Part shown: in pieces, positions 18,901-27,452 of the stretch
How positions within the stretch are numbered: position 1 is the stretch's first letter
Layout of the letters: the number at the start of each line of letters is the position of its first letter
Source of the DNA: an uncultured Clostridium sp.
GTDB taxonomy: Bacteria > Bacillota > Clostridia > TANB77 > CAG-508
Assembly: GCA_900554175.1 (NCBI GenBank)
Contig: USGK01000007.1
Span: 1-59,645, forward strand
Direction of reading: 5' to 3'
DNA: 59,645 nt
Notes under the pieces: model-generated
Told to the model about the DNA's origin: nothing
Databases searched by the model: none
The model's input: only the letters and a program-made list of their open reading frames with translations
Translations under genes and position numbers: made by a program

Positions 18901-20868
18901 ATATGTAACTGCATTCTCGTTTGTATAATTTAATTTAATTTCTTCATTGCTTGTTACTGCTAATTTGTCTTGTTCCATAGTTGCATCTATTAGAATTGTT
19001 GCTCCTTCTGTTACGTCTGATACATATCTTGTTTGTTCTCCTGTAATATTTATTGTTATAACAAGGTTTTCTCCTTCTTTTGTTATTGCTTCATTTGCTA
19101 TTTTTAATCCATTTCCATGTAATAATTGATAGTTTATATTTAATTTTTTTACTTGTTTTGGAAGTGTTATTTTTATACTTGGATTTTTAAATAGATCTTT
19201 ACTTTCATCAGATGTGTCAAGTGTAACTGCAATTTTTGTTCTTGTTGCTTCTGTTGTAGAAAGTGATGTGTTTGAAACATTTAAACTAGCTTTTGTTGTT
19301 GTTTCCTTTAAAGAAATACTATTTTCTGATTCTTGTTTTTGATTTGAATCATATGTTCCTGCAACTTTTTCACTTATTTTTGTAAATGTTAAAATTTTTG
19401 CTCTATCATATTCTGTTTCTTTAATTGTCTTTGTATTTTCAACATTTAAAGTTCCTTCTGCAATTGGCTTACTTGTCTCGATATTAACTTCTTTTATGTT
19501 TTCTGGATAATTTATAACTATATAATCTTTTTCATCTCTGTCTGTTGAATCTGTTATGTTTGCAAATACTGTTCCATTATTATCTAATATTTTTATATAT
19601 CCTTCTTTTCCAAATATTTTTTCAAATTCTGATTTGCTAATTTTTGTTTGTTTAAAGAATATATTTGCTGAATATGTTTCGTTACCTATATAATTTGCTG
19701 AATATTCATTTAATGTTACTTTCTCTGCAATATTTGCTTTATTTACATTTATTTTTGTTACTGATGTGTATTCTTTATCTTCTCCTGTATAAATTTTTCC
19801 TTTAAACATCTCTTTTTCATTGCTTTCTATATCAAAAGAAATGATTCCATCTTTTTCTTCTTGTGCTATTGTTTTATTTTCTGCAGATTTCTCTTGATTG
19901 TCATATGTCTGAATTTTTGTTGTTGATTTTATTTCTTTTCCTTCAATATTGTCTTTGTCTGATTCATCATATACATATGTAACGATAAATTCGTCTGTAG
20001 CATTTTTATAGAATTTAATGTTTCCATCTTTATCTGCATTATTTTCTACTGTTATTGAAAGTAATTTATTTTCTTTATTATATACATAATTTTTCTCATT
20101 AAATTCAGCATTTCCATTTGTAGCAGTTGTATTTTTTCTTTCTACTGTTACTTCTTCAGCTTTTTCTGGTACATTTAGTTCTATCTTTGTGTTTTTTACT
20201 GGATAGCTATTATCTGTTAATTTACTTGTTAGTAAAAATTGAACTATACGTTTTTGTTTTTCTTCAATCTTATATGATTTGTTTGTTAATAAATTAATAC
20301 TTGATTGAACTGTATTTTGTGAATTTAATTTCCAGTCTATTTCAACTTTTGCTGTTCCTGATATTTGTCTTGTCTTTTTGCTATTTGTATAGTTTCCTGA
20401 TAAATTTACTTTTGATTCTACATTTAATAGTTTTTCAGACATAGTTTCAGGAAGAGCTTGTTCAATTTCAAGTTCTACTATGGCATTTGTTCCTGCGTTT
20501 ATTCTATTTAAATAAACAGTATTTGATTCTATTTTGCTTACTTTGTCGCTTAAAACACTATTTTTAATTTTAAAGTTTGCATCGTCTAGTGAAATTTGTC
20601 CATCAAAATACCCTTCATTTTTTACAGATACTTCTACATACATTTTTAAATTATTTGTAGTTGTATCTTGTTCAATTTTGCTTACTTTATCTCCATTTTC
20701 TTTTGTAAAATAAGCATAAAATTCAACGTTACTGTCACTTGTTTTCGCTGTATCTACTGCATAACTCACTAAGTTACTGCCAATTAGCAAAAAGTCTGAC
20801 ATTGTCATTGCAAGTATTATTATCATTGCAATTACCTTGTTTAAAATCTTCTTTCCAGTAAAATCCAT
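15943..20868 (-). CDS. Giant DUF11-type surface stalk protein (upstream copy)
   Basis: 1,641 residues from ATG 20868, chosen because AAGGAGGAAAAAGTA lies directly before it. The ATG at 20898 lies at the predicted transcription start and its codons include that RBS. The N-terminal hydrophobic region ends SYAVD, as in the paralogue at 6334-11136. DUF11-like Ig repeats follow (VTVKNTGNEDATGVTIVGNV, YIFNIKNTGKNDADKLEIKD), then an Asp/Asn/Gly/Thr-rich linker around residues 1305-1345, an SdrD-B-like domain (YTIAGTAWKDENENGARD), a last DUF11 domain and the tail VIIGVKTG plus membrane helix. First gene of the upstream adhesin unit, with its own promoter. Likely a long wall-anchored stalk. Confidence 0.85.
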   Translation of the reverse strand: MDFTGKKILNKVIAMIIILAMTMSDFLLIGSNLVSYAVDTAKTSDSNVEFYAYFTKENGDKVSKIEQDTTTNNLKMYVEVSVKNEGYFDGQISLDDANFKIKNSVLSDKVSKIESNTVYLNRINAGTNAIVELEIEQALPETMSEKLLNVESKVNLSGNYTNSKKTRQISGTAKVEIDWKLNSQNTVQSSINLLTNKSYKIEEKQKRIVQFLLTSKLTDNSYPVKNTKIELNVPEKAEEVTVERKNTTATNGNAEFNEKNYVYNKENKLLSITVENNADKDGNIKFYKNATDEFIVTYVYDESDKDNIEGKEIKSTTKIQTYDNQEKSAENKTIAQEEKDGIISFDIESNEKEMFKGKIYTGEDKEYTSVTKINVNKANIAEKVTLNEYSANYIGNETYSANIFFKQTKISKSEFEKIFGKEGYIKILDNNGTVFANITDSTDRDEKDYIVINYPENIKEVNIETSKPIAEGTLNVENTKTIKETEYDRAKILTFTKISEKVAGTYDSNQKQESENSISLKETTTKASLNVSNTSLSTTEATRTKIAVTLDTSDESKDLFKNPSIKITLPKQVKKLNINYQLLHGNGLKIANEAITKEGENLVITINITGEQTRYVSDVTEGATILIDATMEQDKLAVTSNEEIKLNYTNENAVTYINNGEEKVKVNVIAKNPIIATTKINELGIETTVDEDKKDINLELGKKAQTLTTIMNVVNNETSKISNVKILGSFPTNNKNNNLGMTVNTLTSSVTKKNVKIYYTEQENPTDDLTNSSNGWSEKVDVSKVKNYLIVIDSLEIGETYTFGYKVDVPANLSYNLDATAGYTVSYKNDASNTSNTVKATTLDYNTGKSAVLEQNVVATVGNDTIKDGDTVKSGEIIKYTVTVKNTGNEDATGVTIVGNVPDGTTYVEYNNNVEKPKESIPDSEPETFIEDTNKKEVKIENQIIKAKSQITFEYMVKANTNSNKEIETTITTTNNKGEKVENKFTNKISTTEIETILVKSDSIYNNGTIKSGYEYQYILKVKNVSNKDKNNVKITVNTNDLFELVQNEYNNDDDHIEITDKTFTIEKIKAGEQIEIRISVKAKQPINSVNTAELYATVLEGKTTYRSNKIIEKIDAIELQVDFATKTTSTTEGYLKKGDKVSYIFNIKNTGKNDADKLEIKDELSDYLVIESVTINDQNAEYAEDDVYEENSKYSILTISTPLKAGESATIVITAKADDTITYDEVTKVSNKATLYNEVEITTTDEIVYFIEKDNIKSEDDDPSSGNTGDKDEDNKNTTDGGNTTGDNRKDPSTGNKDNKNTYTIAGTAWKDENENGARDKGEQLISDVNVKLLNIETKEYVKDSSGNEISAKTNSEGLYTLTNIPEGKYIAVFEYDSSKYMLTTYKANGVATDKNSDVVLNDITINGKTSSMATTDTIELKGSIANIDIGLVDAKEFDLELNKYVSKIVVTNNAGTTTKEFTDSTLAKAEIAAKSLKDSQVVIEYIIKVTNKGEIAGYAKKIVDYKSSELNFSSSMNTDWYSQGEYVYNSSLAETKLEPGETKELKLVLTKTMTESNTGLIGNTAEIAEAYNTRGAKDKNSTPGNKTKGENDMGQADVIIGVKTGAVISYVLITLSIIIAIGVGAYFISKKVLSKEIKF

Positions 20869-20906
20869 TACTTTTTCCTCCTTATTTTTCATATACATAT
20901 ATTTTT

Positions 20907-20935
20907 ATTATATATGCGTTTTTTTTTTCAGTCAA
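20907..20935 (-). promoter_or_regulatory. Promoter of upstream adhesin unit
   Basis: Minus-strand TTGACT (20935-20930), 17-base spacer, TATAAT (20912-20907). The expected start near 20900 leaves a leader of about 30 bases before ATG 20868, which supports that start codon. Confidence 0.85.
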
Positions 20936-20961
20936 TAGCATATTCTTTAATTAAATTTTTA

Positions 20962-21039
20962 TTACATTATTTCCCAAAAATTCAATTACGGAAACTACTT
21001 TTTGACTTTTTATTAAGTTTATATTACATTTTTGTTACA
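20962..21039 (-). promoter_or_regulatory. Putative operator region, copy 2
   Basis: Plus-strand notation: TTACA (20962-20966), TTACGGAA (20987-20994), and TTACA-N6-TTACA (21024-21028, 21035-21039). Distances (25 bases from TTACA to TTACGGAA, then 37 to the TTACA pair) match copy 1 (25 and 39), although the rest of the sequence has diverged. Confidence 0.5.
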
Positions 21040-21181
21040 TCGTATTTTTTAATATGACATAACGGCTCTAGATACTATTATATCTTTTTTTTTGCAATTT
21101 TGCAATAGATTTTTCTGCTTTTTGCAACTTTTTATGTAACTTTTATGACATATTTTTATTCACGCATATTTTTCAATTTAA

Positions 21182-21208
21182 TATAATATATATATACGGA
21201 GGTGGTAT
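21182..21208 (+). promoter_or_regulatory. -10 box and RBS of the small Asn-rich operon
   Basis: TATAAT at 21182-21187 is followed by a strong GGAGGTGG RBS before ATG 21210. No good -35 box for the housekeeping sigma is seen 17 bases upstream (TTCACG), so an alternative sigma factor is possible but unproven. Confidence 0.45.
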
Positions 21209-21209
21209 T

Positions 21210-21362
21210 ATGAATAATAATGATCTTTCTTTCTTAATGAATATGGTTAACAATATGGATAAAAATCAATTAGCCCAAGGCATTAATCAAATAAATCAGA
21301 TGCTTAGTCCTGAAGATAAAGCTAAGTTAATTCAAGCTTTAAATTCAAAAAATAATTCTTAG
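21210..21362 (+). CDS. Small Asn-rich protein (50 residues)
   Basis: 50 residues: MNNNDLSFLMNMVNNMDKNQ followed by a short amphipathic segment with MLSPEDKAKLIQAL. GGAGGTGG stands 7 bases before the ATG. The stop codon TAG overlaps the next gene's RBS TAGGAGG, so translation is probably coupled to 21376. No family recognised. The neighbour at 21376 has the same Asn-rich style, so the three genes look functionally linked. Confidence 0.65.
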   Translation: MNNNDLSFLMNMVNNMDKNQLAQGINQINQMLSPEDKAKLIQALNSKNNS

Positions 21363-21375
21363 GAGGTAATCACTT

Positions 21376-21855
21376 ATGGCAGAAGATATGTCTAAATTAA
21401 TATCTACAGTTCAAAATATATTACATAATAGTAATTCTAATAATGATAATTCTCAAAAAAATGATCTATCTTCTGATAATAGTGATCATAAAAATGATAT
21501 AAACAATCAACCTAATTTAAATATCTCACCTGAAATGATTAACAATATTGCCAATATGTTAAAGAATTCGAATGGTTCAACTAACTTTAATAATAGTAAT
21601 GATAAATCTAATGAGCAACCGAATTCCGAACGTTCTCAAAATAATTCTTCTACTATTGATTTTGAAACAATTATGAAAATAAAATCTATGATGGATAATA
21701 TGAATAAAAAGGATGATCCAAGAGCTAATCTTCTTTATTCTTTAAAACCGTATCTAAGAGATAGTAGAAAGCAAAAATTAGATCAATATGTTAATATGTT
21801 AAAAATAACTAACCTTACAGATTTTTTTAATTTTAACAAAGGAGATAAATCATGA
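21376..21855 (+). CDS. Asn-rich protein of unknown function
   Basis: 159 residues, start ATG 21376 with RBS TAGGAGGTAA. Residues about 18-45 and 68-95 are Asn/Ser/Asp-rich and probably disordered. A more ordered segment DFETIMKIKSMMDNMNKKDD is followed by RANLLYSLKPYLRDSRKQKLDQ, a basic amphipathic helix that I have seen in small clostridial hypothetical proteins. The stop overlaps the next start by 4 bases (ATGA), so the two are coupled. Function unknown; an association with sporulation or the envelope is only a guess. Confidence 0.7.
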   Translation: MAEDMSKLISTVQNILHNSNSNNDNSQKNDLSSDNSDHKNDINNQPNLNISPEMINNIANMLKNSNGSTNFNNSNDKSNEQPNSERSQNNSSTIDFETIMKIKSMMDNMNKKDDPRANLLYSLKPYLRDSRKQKLDQYVNMLKITNLTDFFNFNKGDKS

Positions 21856-22217
21856 TGTTTCCTTTTAGAATGCCATATTTTGGATATCCATATAATAATT
21901 ATTATAGTTATCCTAAAAGTAATTATTTTCCATATAACAATAAATATGTAGAAAATGTTAAATTTAATAATGCTTATAGTTCAAATAACAATAATGTTTC
22001 TAGTAATCCATCTGAATCTATCGTTTCTTCTAAAGCAGATATAAAAACAGAGGAAGAAAACAGAAATAATTCTTCTGATGATTATTTTTTTGAGATTTTT
22101 GGTTTAAAACTTTATTTTGATGATATTTTAATTATTTGTATTCTTTTCTTTTTATATGAGCAAGGTGTAAAAGATCAAGAGCTTTTTATTAGTCTTATTT
22201 TGCTCCTTTTAGGATAA
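21852..22217 (+). CDS. Small Tyr/Asn-rich protein with C-terminal membrane segment
   Basis: 121 residues. The N-terminus MMFPFRMPYFGYPYNNYYSY is rich in Tyr, Phe, Pro and Asn, resembling spore-coat or surface-assembly peptides. The middle is disordered, and the last 40 residues hold a hydrophobic segment (DDILIICILFFLYEQGVKDQ...SLILLLL) that could sit in a membrane. Third and last gene of the small operon, ending at a strong terminator. No firm family assignment. Confidence 0.65.
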   Translation: MMFPFRMPYFGYPYNNYYSYPKSNYFPYNNKYVENVKFNNAYSSNNNNVSSNPSESIVSSKADIKTEEENRNNSSDDYFFEIFGLKLYFDDILIICILFFLYEQGVKDQELFISLILLLLG

Positions 22218-22219
22218 TA

Positions 22220-22250
22220 AAAAACACTATTTAGTCTAAATAGTGTTTTT
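22220..22250. terminator. Bidirectional terminator between small operon and minC
   Basis: A 14-bp perfect stem (22220-22233 with 22237-22250) with A-rich left and T-rich right flanks serves both convergent operons. Confidence 0.85.
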
Positions 22251-22257
22251 TATTGTT

Positions 22258-22869
22258 TTATTCAATTATTATTTCTTCTCCATCTACATATACGTATGCA
22301 CATTTATGTAGTGTTTCTTCATCTCTATCCATTTCTTTAACAATATTTGCTATTCTAACCTGGACAATGTCTAACTTTCCTGCTGCTATTATTGCATCTT
22401 TATTTCCTTTTGCTCCCGCATGTGCCAATCCTCTTAATGTCCCTAAAACAACAATATTATCTGCTGCGATTACTTGTGCTCCTGCATTTACATCTCCAAG
22501 TATTACTATACTTCCATCTTCTTCTAACTTTTGGCCAGATCTTAATGATCCTTTATGGAATATAGTTTCTGACTTTGATACTTCTCTTTCAAATGTTTTT
22601 TTTATATTGTGTAATCCCAGTTCTTTTGGCATATCAAAATCAACATCAACGTCTATTTCTTTTTGAATAATTTGTTCTATTACATCCATTTCTTTATTTT
22701 TTAAAACTTTACCTGTTATTTTTATTGGTATTTTTGAGTCTTTATATAATTTTTTCAACTGGACTGCTTTATGTTTTACACTTTTTACTATATTTTCAAA
22801 TTCAGCATCTTCATTTATTTTTATTAAGACTAAATTATTTTTTTGACTTACATTTACACAACTTCGCAT
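22258..22869 (-). CDS. minC: Septum site-determining protein MinC
   Basis: 203 residues. The C-terminal half has the right-handed beta-helix signature of MinC (GSIVILGDVNAGAQVIAADN, then NIVVLGTLRGLAHAG and AIIAAGKLDIVQVRIANI). The N-terminal 90 residues fit the FtsZ-antagonising domain. MinC inhibits FtsZ assembly at cell poles and normally works with MinD, whose gene usually follows directly. Here minC is last in the mre operon and is followed by a terminator, so minD/minE must be elsewhere or absent. Start ATG 22869 lies 18 bases after the PBP2 stop. Confidence 0.9.
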   Translation of the reverse strand: MRSCVNVSQKNNLVLIKINEDAEFENIVKSVKHKAVQLKKLYKDSKIPIKITGKVLKNKEMDVIEQIIQKEIDVDVDFDMPKELGLHNIKKTFEREVSKSETIFHKGSLRSGQKLEEDGSIVILGDVNAGAQVIAADNIVVLGTLRGLAHAGAKGNKDAIIAAGKLDIVQVRIANIVKEMDRDEETLHKCAYVYVDGEEIIIE

Positions 22870-22887
22870 TTTTAACCCTTTTCCTCT

Positions 22888-24984
22888 CTAATTTATACTT
22901 TCTGTATAATTTATAGCTCCATTATCTTCTTGAATTTCATTTGCATTGATATTCATTCCAAAGTATTCAGCAATTATCTCTCTTGCTACTTCCGCAGTAT
23001 AATTACCATGTCCTCCATTTTCAACTAAAACTACTACTGCAATTTCAGGATCATTGTATGGTGCAAAACCAACAAACCATGCATTTACATTTTTTCCTGC
23101 TTCCGCTGAACCTGTTTTTCCTCCAACTTCTATGTTAAAGTTTTTAAATATGTTATATGCTGTTCCTCCAGTTTCATCTGTAACTGATTTCATTCCTTCT
23201 AATACTGCATTTAAATTTTCCTGATCTATTTGAACATCTTCTGAAGTGTCATTTGTTAATCCTAATTTTTCTTTTGCATAATTTCTTATGTCCCCTTTAG
23301 AGACTTCTGTTCCGTCTGAATTTAATATAGTTTTTACTATTGTTGGTTGTATTTTATTTCCTCCATTTGCTACCATAGAAATATATTTTGCTATTTGTAT
23401 TGGTGAAAAATCATTGTCTCCTTGTCCAATTGCTGCATTTAATACATCTCCACCATTCCATGCTTTTCCTTGCTTTTCTGATGCTTCTTTACTTGCCAAA
23501 GTTCCTGCTGTTTCGCTTGGTAATTCAATTCCTGTTTTACTTCCTAAACCAAAATATCTTGCATATTTTGCTAAGTTATCTATCCCCATTCTTCTTGCTA
23601 CTTCATAGAAGTAATAATTACATGAATGTTGTATAGCTCCTGAAACATTTAAATATCCATGTCCTCTATGATAATCCGTATAATACCAACATTTCCAAGT
23701 ATTATTTCCATATGTATATACGCCTGTGTCATTTATTTTTTCACCTATTGACATAGCTCCTGTTTGTAGCCCTGCAATTGCTGTTACCATTTTATATATA
23801 GATCCTGGTGCATATGACCCTGAAATAGTCTTATTATATAATGAGTTATTTTCTTTTATTACTTGATAATCAGATTTACTTATTCCTCCTACCCATACAC
23901 TTGGATCATAGTTAGGGTAACTTGCCATTGATAGTACTTCTCCTGATTTTACATCCATTACAACAACTGCTCCACCTTTTGCATCATATGACTTTGAGAA
24001 ACCACCGTACTTAATTTTTTCTATATTATTTTTCAATGCATTTTCTGTAACTTCTTGAAGTCCTGCATCTATTGTAAGTACTACAGATGAACCTTGAACA
24101 GCTTCATTTGTAGTTGATTCTCCTGTAACGGTTCCATCTACAGACATTTCTATTTCTTCTGTTCCATCTTTTCCTCTTAGGTAGTTTTCCATTGAAGATT
24201 CTATTCCTGTTTTTCCAACATAGTCATCATTATCGTATATATCTGAATTATTGTTGTATTCAGTTTCACTTATTTTTCCTATATAACCTATTATATGTGA
24301 TGCAAGAGTACCATAGTTATATTTTCTTTCAGAATCTGTCGTTATCGTTATTCCTGGAAATTCGCTATTTCTTTCACTTATTTGCGCTATAATTTCTCTA
24401 GACACATTTTTTGCTAATGTAATTGACTTTGTACTACTATATCCTTTTGTTGTTATTTCATATCTTATAGCTATTATTTTTCTTACGTCTTTTATATCTT
24501 CATTTGTTATTTTATATTTATTTTTAAAATATTTAACTACTTCTTCTGGCGTTGCGTTTTGACTGAATTTATATTTAGTTAACCATTTTGAAAGTTCTTC
24601 ACCTTGTATATTAAAACCTGTAATATCTGCATTTACAGGAAAATTGTCTGGATATTCTTTTTTATATTTATTTAACAATTCAACTAAGTTTAAAATGCAT
24701 TTATTTAATGATTCATCATCTGATTTTGTCTTATATAATTCTAGATTAAATGTTGTTGTTGTTGTTGCTAAAATGTTCCCTGATCTATCTACTATATTTC
24801 CTCTTGCTGCTTCTATCTTGCTTTCTCTTGAAAGTCTTGTATTTGATGTTTCTCTATATGTTGAACCATTGACAATCTGAAGATTGAATAATCTTACTAT
24901 TAATATTGTTCCTATTATATAGGTGATAACTACTAAAATATTATATCTTATATTTGTATTCTCTTTTTTTACCTTTTTTCTCAA
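22888..24984 (-). CDS. mrdA: Penicillin-binding protein 2 (elongasome transpeptidase)
   Basis: 698 residues, start TTG 24984 preceded by AAGGTGA. An N-terminal membrane helix (residues 14-33) is followed by the class B PBP dimerization domain and a transpeptidase domain with SxxK as SIYK (near residue 394), SxN as SCN, and KTG as KTGSAEAG. Length fits PBP2 of Bacillota. The enzyme crosslinks peptidoglycan for lateral wall growth together with MreBCD, encoded just upstream in the same operon (17-base gap to mreD). The TTG start may lower its expression relative to neighbours. Confidence 0.92.
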   Translation of the reverse strand: MRKKVKKENTNIRYNILVVITYIIGTILIVRLFNLQIVNGSTYRETSNTRLSRESKIEAARGNIVDRSGNILATTTTTFNLELYKTKSDDESLNKCILNLVELLNKYKKEYPDNFPVNADITGFNIQGEELSKWLTKYKFSQNATPEEVVKYFKNKYKITNEDIKDVRKIIAIRYEITTKGYSSTKSITLAKNVSREIIAQISERNSEFPGITITTDSERKYNYGTLASHIIGYIGKISETEYNNNSDIYDNDDYVGKTGIESSMENYLRGKDGTEEIEMSVDGTVTGESTTNEAVQGSSVVLTIDAGLQEVTENALKNNIEKIKYGGFSKSYDAKGGAVVVMDVKSGEVLSMASYPNYDPSVWVGGISKSDYQVIKENNSLYNKTISGSYAPGSIYKMVTAIAGLQTGAMSIGEKINDTGVYTYGNNTWKCWYYTDYHRGHGYLNVSGAIQHSCNYYFYEVARRMGIDNLAKYARYFGLGSKTGIELPSETAGTLASKEASEKQGKAWNGGDVLNAAIGQGDNDFSPIQIAKYISMVANGGNKIQPTIVKTILNSDGTEVSKGDIRNYAKEKLGLTNDTSEDVQIDQENLNAVLEGMKSVTDETGGTAYNIFKNFNIEVGGKTGSAEAGKNVNAWFVGFAPYNDPEIAVVVLVENGGHGNYTAEVAREIIAEYFGMNINANEIQEDNGAINYTESIN

Positions 24985-25001
24985 AACTTCACCTTCTAAT
25001 T

Positions 25002-25535
25002 TTAAAAATATCTTGTTAAAATTTTATTGCCTTTATATTCTTCTTCAATCTTATAACCTACGTTTTGCATTAATGGGTATATTACAATTGTTATCAATAC
25101 ATTGTATAAAGTCTCTATTAATAATATTTGTATAAAAGTTCCTATTTGTGGATCCATTCTATATATAAAATATCTTATTGTATATGATCCAACTTCAAAT
25201 ATTATTGTTGATATTAGTACCATTAAAATTATTGTTATTCTGCTTTCTTTTGAAAAATTCTTGTCAAATGTTCCAGCTATCGCTCCAACCATTCCTAACA
25301 TTATTGCTGATATCCCTATATTCTTTCCTATAAATAAGTCTAAAAGTAATCCTAATATAACTCCATATACAGCTCCATTTATTCTTGTGGTATATAACCC
25401 TATAAACAGAACAAAAATCACAAATAAGTTTGGCATAACACCTGCAATTTTAAACCATGAGAAGAAATTTATTGTTAGAAGATATAAAATTATAAACACT
25501 ATAATCAAAACTATGTTTATTACAACTTTTTTCAA
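25002..25535 (-). CDS. mreD: Rod shape-determining protein MreD
   Basis: 177 residues with five or six hydrophobic segments and the typical MreD stretch FVLFIGLYTTRINGAVYGVILGLLLDLF. Integral membrane partner of MreC in the elongasome. It lies 9 bases after mreC, with start ATG 25535. Confidence 0.9.
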   Translation of the reverse strand: MKKVVINIVLIIVFIILYLLTINFFSWFKIAGVMPNLFVIFVLFIGLYTTRINGAVYGVILGLLLDLFIGKNIGISAIMLGMVGAIAGTFDKNFSKESRITIILMVLISTIIFEVGSYTIRYFIYRMDPQIGTFIQILLIETLYNVLITIVIYPLMQNVGYKIEEEYKGNKILTRYF

Positions 25536-25544
25536 TTTTGCCTC

Positions 25545-26366
25545 CTATTTGTTACCTTTTATTACTAATACGGTCTCTAATTTTCCAAAATCAACTGCTG
25601 TGTCTATTACGCTATATCTATCTGATAAATTTTTTGTATTAACAACTCTTGATACTACTCCTATATGAATTCCTTTTGGGTATATTCCTCCAAGTCCTGA
25701 TGTTTCGACACTGTCTCCTTCTGTAACTGTTGCATTGGTTGATATATATACAGCTTTTAAACTTTTGTTTTCTTTCAATATACCTTTACAAACCATTGCT
25801 TCTCTTGATGTACTAAATAGTGCACTAGTATTACTTGAGCTGTCTATTATTGTTTGTACTTTTGATGTTGTGTTTGAAGCTGAAATTACATATCCTACTA
25901 ACCCTTCTGCTGCTATTACTGTCATATTTTCTTTTACTCCGTCATTTGTTCCAGCATTTATAACTATTGTTTTTGAATAATTACTTATATCTCTATTTAT
26001 TACATCTGCCGGTATTGTACTATAATTACTAAACTTTTCTGCAAGTTGTACATATTGCTTTAAAGTTTCATTTTGTGACTTTATTGTTTCTAATTCTCTA
26101 AGTGACTCTTCAAGCTTACTGTTTCTCTCTTTTAACTTTGAGTTTTCATCTTTCAATGTATTTATATCCTCAAAAAAAGAACTGTTCCCATTTAATTTGT
26201 TTTTTAAATATGTAAGTCCATTTTGAACTGGATTTACAAGTTTGTTGGCTATACTTTCGATGTATGACAAATTGCTATTTTCTACATTTGTTAATATGAC
26301 TAATAATACGATTATAACAACTGTTACAATTACACCTATTATTCCGCTTTTTTTGTTTTTATACAT
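25545..26366 (-). CDS. mreC: Rod shape-determining protein MreC
   Basis: 273 residues: one N-terminal membrane helix (about 8-27), a coiled coil (about 68-105, INTLKDENSKLKERNSKLEE), then the beta-barrel region with GLVGYVISAS and SGLGGIYPKGIHIGVVS. The periplasm-side scaffold links MreB, MreD and PBP2. 21-base gap to mreB. Confidence 0.92.
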   Translation of the reverse strand: MYKNKKSGIIGVIVTVVIIVLLVILTNVENSNLSYIESIANKLVNPVQNGLTYLKNKLNGNSSFFEDINTLKDENSKLKERNSKLEESLRELETIKSQNETLKQYVQLAEKFSNYSTIPADVINRDISNYSKTIVINAGTNDGVKENMTVIAAEGLVGYVISASNTTSKVQTIIDSSSNTSALFSTSREAMVCKGILKENKSLKAVYISTNATVTEGDSVETSGLGGIYPKGIHIGVVSRVVNTKNLSDRYSVIDTAVDFGKLETVLVIKGNK

Positions 26367-26387
26367 TAGATTATCACTCCAATCTTA

Positions 26388-27419
26388 CTATCTTCTTCTT
26401 CTTGAGTTTATTAATATTTTTTTTAAATTTTCTAAATCTTCTAATGTTTTTTCTGTTCCCTTTACAACACATTCTAATGGTGTGTTTGCAACATATACTG
26501 GCATTTTAATTTCTTGACTTATAAGTTTGTCTATATTTTGTATCAGTGCTCCTCCACCTGCTAAGAATATGCCTTTTTCTGCTAAATCTGCTGCAAGCTC
26601 TGGTGGTGTTCTTTCTAGTGTTTGTTTTACTGTATCTACTATCTTAAAAATTGATTCTGACATTGCTTCTAATATTTGAGATGATTTTATTTCAATATTC
26701 CTTGGTAGACCTGTTGTTAAATCTCTTCCTCTTATTTCCATAGAAGTGTCTGTCATAAGTGGTAATGCACATCCTATTTGCATCTTTATTTGCTCTGCCG
26801 TTGTAAGCCCAATTGCTAAATTTTCGTATTTTCTAATGTAATTTACGATATCTTCATCTATTTGGTCACCTGCTACTCTTAAGGAATTACTTACAACTAT
26901 TCCTCCTAGTGAAATTACAGCAACTTCTGTCGTTCCTCCTCCAATATCTACAATCATACTTCCACTTGGCTCTGCTATGTTTATTCCAGCTCCTACTGCA
27001 GCTGCCATAGGTTCTTCAATTAAATATACTGCTTTTGCTCCAGCTTGTAAAACTGATTCTTCTACTGCCCTTTCTTCTACTTCTGTTATTCCTGATGGTA
27101 CTCCAACTATTACTCGTGGTCTTCCTGCATTATATCTTTGACATACTTTTGAAAGCATACTTTTTAACATAAGCCCTGTAGCAGTAAAATCAGCAATTAC
27201 ACCATCTTTCATTGGTCTAATTGCTCTTATATTCTCTGGTGTTCTTCCAAGCATTTCTTTTGCATCATATCCTACAGCTAAAATTTTGTCTGTTTTGTCG
27301 TCTATTGCAACTACCGCTGGTTCCTGAAGTACAACTCCTTTGCCTTTAATTGTAATTAAAATATTTGCTGTTCCTAAATCTATCCCTATGTCCTTTGACC
27401 CTAATACAAAAAAATTCAT
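26388..27419 (-). CDS. mreB: Actin-like shape protein MreB
   Basis: 343 residues. Actin-fold phosphate motifs are visible: IGIDLGTANILI near the N-terminus, SMIVDIGGGTTEVAVIS, and GIFLAGGGALI. RVIVGVPSGITEVEERAV is the MreB signature. ATP-dependent filaments direct the elongation machinery. Start ATG 27419 after AAAGGAATG. Followed by mreC, mreD and PBP2, the classical order. Confidence 0.96.
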   Translation of the reverse strand: MNFFVLGSKDIGIDLGTANILITIKGKGVVLQEPAVVAIDDKTDKILAVGYDAKEMLGRTPENIRAIRPMKDGVIADFTATGLMLKSMLSKVCQRYNAGRPRVIVGVPSGITEVEERAVEESVLQAGAKAVYLIEEPMAAAVGAGINIAEPSGSMIVDIGGGTTEVAVISLGGIVVSNSLRVAGDQIDEDIVNYIRKYENLAIGLTTAEQIKMQIGCALPLMTDTSMEIRGRDLTTGLPRNIEIKSSQILEAMSESIFKIVDTVKQTLERTPPELAADLAEKGIFLAGGGALIQNIDKLISQEIKMPVYVANTPLECVVKGTEKTLEDLENLKKILINSRRRR

Positions 27420-27452
27420 TGTATGCTTTCATTCCTTTCTTAAACTCAAACA

